Below are positions 59,626 through 64,000 of a stretch of 64,000 bases of DNA, in pieces; position 1 is the stretch's first letter, and each line of letters begins with the position of its first letter. Below the pieces are notes generated by a model. That model was not told the DNA's origin. It did not search any database and saw only the letters and a program-made list of their open reading frames with translations. Position numbers and translations under genes: made by a program. The stretch is from assembly GCA_948330435.1 (NCBI GenBank), contig CAOJBY010000003.1:62001-126000 (forward strand), given 5' to 3'. This stretch comes from an uncultured Lachnoclostridium sp. GTDB taxonomy: Bacteria > Bacillota > Clostridia > Lachnospirales > Lachnospiraceae.

Positions 59626-60981
59626 ATGACTTCTATGAAAATATGGAGACGCCCTACAGGCATCCCTTTATGCACAAAAAGCATGTGCAAACTATGGGAA
59701 GAAAAGCTGGAGGAAGAACTGCCGGAGATACCCACATGGGTTCATCATACCATCTGGAACCGTCTGATTCTGCTGGCACGTTGGCTGTTGTTTTCCGTGA
59801 TTACCGGCGGCTGTCTGGGGCTGGTGGGAACCTTTTTCGGGAAAAGCGTGGCTTATGTGACGGACTTACGGACAGCACATCCCTGGATCCTGTTTGGTCT
59901 GCCCTTTGGCGGCCTTTTGATTGTGTGGATGTACCGTTGGGAGAAGAAGCAGGAGCACAGCAGTACCAACCGGGTTTTGGATGCCATCCATGCGGAGAAA
60001 GAAATACCCATAAAGACAGCTCCTCTCATCTTTGTATCCACTGTGCTGACCCATCTTTTCGGCGGATCTGCCGGAAGAGAGGGAGCAGCCCTGCAGCTTG
60101 GAGGAAGTATCGGGAATTTTCTTGGCAAGTGTTTCCGTATTGACGAGAATGACAAGCGTGTGGTGATTATGTGCGGAATGAGTGCCGCTTTTTCCGCCCT
60201 CTTTGGAACGCCCATGGCGGCGGCCGTATTTTCCATGGAGGTAGTCAGCGTGGGAATTATGCACTATGCGGCATTGGTTCCCTGTGTAGTATCCTCTTAC
60301 ATAGCAGGTGCAATCGCCAATTCCTTTGGGATGGCGGAAGAGCACTTTGTAATTGAACAGATTCCGGAACTTACCCTGTTAAACGGAGGAAAGATCCTGC
60401 TTTTGGGATTTTTGTGTGCGGCGGTCAGCATTCTTTTCTGTGTGGTCTTACATAGAACGGAGCATGTTTTCCATAAAAGATTGCCAAATCCGTTTCTAAG
60501 GGCTTTTGTGGCAGGCTGTCTTGTCATTGTCCTAACGCTTCTTTTGGGAACCACAGACTATCTGGGCTCCGGTATGCAGATCATAGAGCAGGCCATGGAG
60601 GGAAATGTCATATGGGCCGCTTTTCTGCTTAAGATTCTGTTTACGGCTGTTACCTTAGCCGGGGGATTTAAGGGGGGAGAGATTGTTCCCACCTTTTTTG
60701 TGGGGGCCACCTTTGGCTGCTTGATGGGGAAGCTTTTGCAGATTTCCCCCTCACTGGCGGCGGCCTGCGGCATGACAGCCGTGTTCTGCGGCGTGACCAA
60801 CAGTCCCATTTCCTCGCTGCTGATCGGACTGGAGATGTTTGGCTTTGAGGGGGCACCTTACCTGTTTTTGTCCCTGGCGGTCAGCTATATGCAGTCTGGG
60901 TATTATGGGCTCTATCACAGCCAGCGGATCGTGTACTCTAAGGTGAAGACGGAGTTTATCAATCAGAATACCAAGGAGTAG
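59626..60981 (+). CDS. ClC family chloride channel / H+/Cl- antiporter (451 aa)
   Basis: Polytopic membrane protein. Marks: HLFGGSAGREGAALQLGGSIG (GREGP-like selectivity loop), MSAAFSALFGTPMAAAVFSMEV, FKGGEIVPTFFVGATFGCLMGKL, and TNSPISSLLIGLEMFG. The N-terminal 50 residues are cytosolic. The start could be ATG 59626 or ATG 59635; the first has the better placed AGAAAG. About 100 bases separate it from the NusG-domain gene. Ion specificity (chloride or fluoride) is not decided; no fluoride riboswitch is seen in the leader. Confidence 0.9.
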   Translation: MTSMKIWRRPTGIPLCTKSMCKLWEEKLEEELPEIPTWVHHTIWNRLILLARWLLFSVITGGCLGLVGTFFGKSVAYVTDLRTAHPWILFGLPFGGLLIVWMYRWEKKQEHSSTNRVLDAIHAEKEIPIKTAPLIFVSTVLTHLFGGSAGREGAALQLGGSIGNFLGKCFRIDENDKRVVIMCGMSAAFSALFGTPMAAAVFSMEVVSVGIMHYAALVPCVVSSYIAGAIANSFGMAEEHFVIEQIPELTLLNGGKILLLGFLCAAVSILFCVVLHRTEHVFHKRLPNPFLRAFVAGCLVIVLTLLLGTTDYLGSGMQIIEQAMEGNVIWAAFLLKILFTAVTLAGGFKGGEIVPTFFVGATFGCLMGKLLQISPSLAAACGMTAVFCGVTNSPISSLLIGLEMFGFEGAPYLFLSLAVSYMQSGYYGLYHSQRIVYSKVKTEFINQNTKE

Positions 60982-60986
60982 CACTG

Positions 60987-61041
60987 AAAAAAAGTTGCAT
61001 TGCCTTGTATAACTTACAAATACATGGTCAGCAACTTTTTT
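60987..61041 (+). terminator. Long-loop terminator after the ClC gene
   Basis: AAAAAAGTTGC (60988-60998) pairs perfectly with GCAACTTTTTT (61031-61041), 11 bp around 32 bases, ending in a T run. This lies inside the apparent 5' end of the LytTR frame and argues for a later start of that gene. Confidence 0.65.
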
Positions 61042-61061
61042 ATTTTCCTGATTCCAGGAAA

Positions 61062-61544
61062 ATGATAATAGTGGGAGAGACTATTTTACAAATAAGAAAC
61101 AGGAATGCTGACTCAATCACGGTTTTAATAACGGATTATATAGATTACGGGCCAAGGGAATTTGAAATAAATAGGTACAGGTATATTCCAAAAAAACAGT
61201 TAAATAAAATATTGCCAGAGACTTATAAGTTTTTGTGTGGCCGTATTATAGAAAGAAAAAGAGACGAGACATATTATACTATAGAGAGTGGTTCGTTATT
61301 TAAGAGTATTTCTTATAGAGAAATATATTATTTGAAAAAGGCGGGAAATAGTATTGAGGTTTTCCATAAAGGGGGATATAGTAAGCAGAAAAAGGATTTT
61401 GTAGAAGTTTTAAATGAATTTAAGTATAAAAACTATTTTTCGATAATTGGGAAAAAGTATATAATCAATATACTTCATATGAAAAAGATTAGAAAAGATA
61501 TTTTGGATTATTGGAAAAACAATTTAAGAGGACAAGCTTTATAG
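61062..61544 (+). CDS. LytTR DNA-binding domain regulator (160 aa), AT-rich
   Basis: The C-terminal half, from about residue 75, reads YYTIESGSLFKSISYREIYYLKKAGNSIEVFHKGG, then a helix and FSIIGKKYIINILHMKKI, the pattern of LytTR DNA-binding domains. There is no receiver domain, so it is not a classical response regulator. The start is uncertain: the frame opens at TTG 61005 inside a terminator; the first ATG is at 61062 and a GTG at 61071 has AGGA upstream. The gene is much richer in AT than its neighbours, suggesting foreign origin. Own terminator at 61543. Confidence 0.7.
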   Translation: MIIVGETILQIRNRNADSITVLITDYIDYGPREFEINRYRYIPKKQLNKILPETYKFLCGRIIERKRDETYYTIESGSLFKSISYREIYYLKKAGNSIEVFHKGGYSKQKKDFVEVLNEFKYKNYFSIIGKKYIINILHMKKIRKDILDYWKNNLRGQAL

Positions 61545-61573
61545 GGCATAGCAGCAGTTATGCTCTTATTTTT
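61543..61573 (+). terminator. Terminator after the LytTR gene
   Basis: AGGGCATA pairs with TATGCTCT (one G-U), followed by TATTTTT. It overlaps the stop codon. Confidence 0.7.
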
Positions 61574-61633
61574 ATGGCATATATTATACAATTATAGTAT
61601 AATTAATGTAATTTGATGAAAAATCTACGCTTG

Positions 61634-61678
61634 CTCACAGAAGCTGTGTATTGTTGTGATTCTTTTGGGCATATGAAT
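61634..61678. repeat. 45-bp direct repeat, copy 1
   Basis: 39 of 45 bases match copy 2 at 62930-62974 by hand alignment. The sequence holds a CACAG-AAG-CTGTG hairpin. It lies 13 bases before the pseudogene frame. Confidence 0.75.
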
Positions 61679-61691
61679 ATAAAGACAGAGA

Positions 61692-62909
61692 ATGGGATTA
61701 CTTATAAACCATAAGGGAAAGGAACGGACAGGCTTGCAGGAGACAAAAAAATTGCCCGTAGGCACAGAGAGTTTTGAAAAGATTCGTACAGAAAGATTTT
61801 ACTATGTAGTAAAACGGGGATTTTAAAAGAGTTATTAAAAAATTGGGGGGAGGTAAACCTGTTTACCCGTCCCAGAAGATTCGGCAAATCCTTGAATATG
61901 GATATGCTGAAAAACTTTTTTTCCTATGGCTGTGACCCGGGTCTCTTCGAGGGGCTTAGGATAGCAGAGGAAAAAGAGCTTTGCGAGAACTATATGGGAA
62001 AATTCCCCGTGCTCTCCATTACCTTGAAAGATATGGATGCCAGAGATTTTGAGGGTGCAAAGGCCGCTCTTAGTACGCTCATTGGACGTGCGGCTCTTTG
62101 CTTTTCGTTTTTGTCAAAGAGTGAAAAGCTTACGGGGGAACAGCGGGTACAGTATGCACAATTAATAAGGAATGATGCGGAGGGCCGTCAGATATTCTCC
62201 ATATCGGAGGAAGCTTTGAAAAATCTGCTAAGCCGGGCTTTAAAAAGTAATGACAGCATTTATTTTTCCGTTCTGACAGGGTGTCTGCGGATTGCGAAAG
62301 AGAGCATTTTTACCGGACTTAATAATTTTAAGGTCTATTCCATATCAGATGCCCGTTTTGATGAATATTTTGGATTTACGGAGGAAGAAGTAAAGGCCAT
62401 GCTGGACTATTATGGTCCGGAAAAATATGAGTCTGTCATAAAGGAGTGGTTCAGGGAGGAAGCGGGAAAGGATATCTCGAGACTGGATGCACTTTGCGAA
62501 GCCTTTGCCCGGGGAGATGGTAGAGAAATATTTTAATTCTTATCTCAGCAAGACCATCAGCATCCGTGATACGGCTGTCCGCAAAGATAGAAAAGAAAGC
62601 TTCTGCCACGGTGTTCTGCTGGGCATTCTAAGCCATAAAGGAGACTGGGATGTGATTTCCAACGCAGAATCCCAGGACGGGTACGGCGATATTCTTGTTG
62701 AACTTGAAGAAAACATTGGAATCGTGATTGAGCTTAAATATTCGGAGAATGAAGATATAGAAGACGCTTGCCAAAAAGCATTGAAGCAGATTGAGGAAAG
62801 GAATTATGAGGCACGGCTTACAGAGGACGGAATGGAGAAAATAATTTGGTATGGAATTGCCTGCCGGAAAAAGAAATGCCGGGTGGCGGTTTTTTCAAAA
62901 GATATTTAA
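61692..62909 (+). pseudogene. AAA-ATPase-like / PD-(D/E)XK (DUF1703) protein, two frameshifts
   Basis: Family proteins are about 500-560 residues: an N-terminal AAA-ATPase-like domain and a C-terminal PDDEXK_9 nuclease. Frame 1 reads LPVGTESFEKIRTERFYYV and stops; after a one-base deletion near 61808-61815 the family sequence resumes as KTGILKELLKNWGEVNLFTRPRRFGKSLNMDML, including the RPRRFGKS P-loop. It runs to about 62515, where a second one-base shift breaks it; the next frame gives VEKYFNSYLSKTISIRDTAV and the nuclease core DGYGDILVELEENIGIVIELKYS (D..E.K). The middle is about 100 residues shorter than usual. Flanked by 45-bp direct repeats. Such genes are highly repeated in Lachnospiraceae. 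Confidence 0.85.
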
Positions 62910-62929
62910 AGGGTTTTAAGATATGTTTA

Positions 62930-62974
62930 CTCACAGAAGCCGTGCATTGTTGCGGTTCTTTTGGACATATTAAT
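62930..62974. repeat. 45-bp direct repeat, copy 2
   Basis: Copy of 61634-61678 with six differences, starting 21 bases after the pseudogene end. The two copies bracket the pseudogene in direct orientation. Confidence 0.75.
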
Positions 62975-63091
62975 CGTAAGAGTGTATGCCCTCCAGGAAC
63001 AAGGGGACGCTTGCTCTCGGAGTGTAGTTTCTGCATTTTCAGATAAGAATTTAAAAATGGGGAAAGCCCTGAGGAAAGGAGTAGAAAGGCT

Positions 63092-64000
63092 ATGAAAGAA
63101 ATCGTATATCAGGTAACGAATCCCATGGGGGTTCACGCACGTCCCTGTGCACTGCTGGCTCAGTGCTGTGTAAACTTCAAAAGTATTGTCACAGTGGCGG
63201 CAAACGGAAAAGTGGCTGATGGACGCAATGTGCTGGAACTTTTGGCTCTGCGTGTAAAGGTGGGAGACACCCTGACCATGCAGGTGAACGGAGAGGATGA
63301 AGATCAGGCCTGGAGGGCGGTTCAGGCAGTGATTGACAAGGAGTTTAATGAAAAAAAGGCTGCCAAGCTGCTGCGGATTGCCTTTTTTGGTGCCAAGGAT
63401 TACGATCGAATCTTTTTCAGCGAACTAACCAGAGATAAGGGAGAGGGAACCTATAATTCGGACATCCATTATTTTACATCTAATTTGGGGCCGGAGACCG
63501 TGAATTTGGCGGACGGCTATGATGCGGTCTGCGTCTTCGTCAATGACAATGTATCCCGCCCGGTAGTGGAACGCCTAAAGGAATGCGGTATACGGCTGAT
63601 TCTTCTGCGGTGTGCCGGATTCAATAACGTGGATCTGGAAGCGGCAAGAGACTGCGGAATTACGATTTTGCGTGTGCCGGCTTATTCTCCCTATGCGGTG
63701 GCAGAGCATGCTATGGCGATTGTTCAGGAAGCAAACCGCCGGCTTCATAAGGCGTATAATAAGGTAAAGGATAATAATTTTGCATTAAGCGGACTTCTGG
63801 GACTGGATTTGCACAACAGGGTAGCCGGAATCGTGGGCACTGGTAAGATTGGCGTGTGCATGGCAAAGATCTGCAGGGGATATGGGATGACGGTGCTGGG
63901 CTGGGATGCTTATCCGAATGAGGAGCTGGTAAAGGAGGGAATCCTGACTTATGTGGATAAGGAAGAATTGTTCCGCCGTGCGGATCTTATCTCTCTCCAT
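63092..64000 (+). CDS. HPr domain fused to D-2-hydroxyacid (D-lactate) dehydrogenase-like enzyme, 3' truncated by window edge
   Basis: The frame is open from ATG 63092 to the last base (303 codons seen). Residues 1-85 are an HPr domain: NPMGVHARPCALLAQCC places the phosphorylatable His at residue 15, but the position of regulatory Ser46 is Asn (GRNVLELLALRVKVGD). A short Lys-rich linker follows (NEKKAAKLL). From about residue 95 a D-lactate-dehydrogenase-type chain begins: RIAFFGAKDYDRIFF, LILLRCAGFNNVDLEAA, VPAYSPYAVAEHAMAI, then VAGIVGTGKIGVCMAKI (NAD loop). GAAAGGAGTAGAAAGG precedes the start. The frame is intact across the junction. Regulation of the enzyme by the PTS is a natural hypothesis, not shown. 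Confidence 0.9.
   Translation, partial: MKEIVYQVTNPMGVHARPCALLAQCCVNFKSIVTVAANGKVADGRNVLELLALRVKVGDTLTMQVNGEDEDQAWRAVQAVIDKEFNEKKAAKLLRIAFFGAKDYDRIFFSELTRDKGEGTYNSDIHYFTSNLGPETVNLADGYDAVCVFVNDNVSRPVVERLKECGIRLILLRCAGFNNVDLEAARDCGITILRVPAYSPYAVAEHAMAIVQEANRRLHKAYNKVKDNNFALSGLLGLDLHNRVAGIVGTGKIGVCMAKICRGYGMTVLGWDAYPNEELVKEGILTYVDKEELFRRADLISLH

Noticed and set aside
1..64000. CRISPR array, tRNA or rRNA genes, prophage or intact insertion sequence
   Set aside because: No regularly spaced repeat-spacer pattern, tRNA cloverleaf, rRNA core or transposase/integrase was found on either strand; short hairpin repeats do not qualify.

Overview
The window reads as chromosomal DNA of a spore-forming, anaerobic, gut-type Firmicute, most likely family Lachnospiraceae (Clostridium cluster XIVa). 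This rests on an alpha/beta-type small acid-soluble spore protein and a YtfJ/GerW-type spore protein, the order rpmB / yloU (Asp23) / fakA (yloV) / recG, a complete Rnf operon, strong AGGAGG ribosome sites, SigA-like TTGACA-17-TATAAT promoters and moderate GC. No rRNA, tRNA, CRISPR array, intact transposase or prophage was seen. The genus is not determinable from the sequence alone.

Layout. 1-2.8 kb: the end of gpsA, a small membrane protein and an Rpn-family nuclease. 2.9-5.9 kb: a BlaI/BlaR1-type repressor and membrane-protease pair with two clear operators; the sensor domain is not penicillin-binding. 5.9-7.1 kb: a VOC protein and a metallo-beta-lactamase-fold protein. 7.2-9.8 kb: a tandemly duplicated two-gene module (zinc-ribbon membrane protein plus short secreted partner). 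9.8-14.3 kb: a uxuA remnant, a Nudix hydrolase, DUF2953/ytfJ, a 53-residue membrane protein and traX. 14.3-22.3 kb: rpmB, yloU, fakA, recG, a 976-residue surface protein and a SASP.

22.6-29.7 kb is a beta-glucoside catabolic operon (PTS permease, GH1 phospho-beta-glucosidase, LicT/BglG antiterminator, FGGY kinase, Gfo/Idh/MocA oxidoreductase) with a readable antiterminator/terminator leader. 31-36.5 kb holds corA-queA facing aroF-tyrA-aroA. 36.7-41.3 kb holds a class A penicillin-binding protein and an EF-G-like GTPase. 41.4-47.1 kb holds a large palindrome in the leader of a metallophosphoesterase-rubrerythrin fusion, a lipoprotein, and a GlpA-like / GlpB-like / DUF1667 redox set. 47.1-50.5 kb holds envelope proteins of unknown function. 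50.6-59.5 kb is leuS followed 10 bases later by rnfCDGEAB, a Gx transporter and a NusG-domain-II protein. The end holds a ClC transporter, a LytTR regulator, a frameshifted AAA-ATPase-like/PDDEXK pseudogene between direct repeats, and a 3'-truncated gene that fuses HPr to a D-lactate-dehydrogenase-like enzyme.

The most interesting items are the HPr/2-hydroxyacid dehydrogenase fusion, in which the regulatory Ser46 position is Asn; the 188-bp palindrome that begins where its promoter should start transcription; the phosphoesterase-rubrerythrin fusion; hairpin repeats placed between genes of the rnf and bgl operons; and a BlaR1-like sensor that shares an extracellular domain with a lipoprotein elsewhere in the window. 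Promoters, terminators and start sites were assigned by eye; identities come from motif recognition, not database searches.
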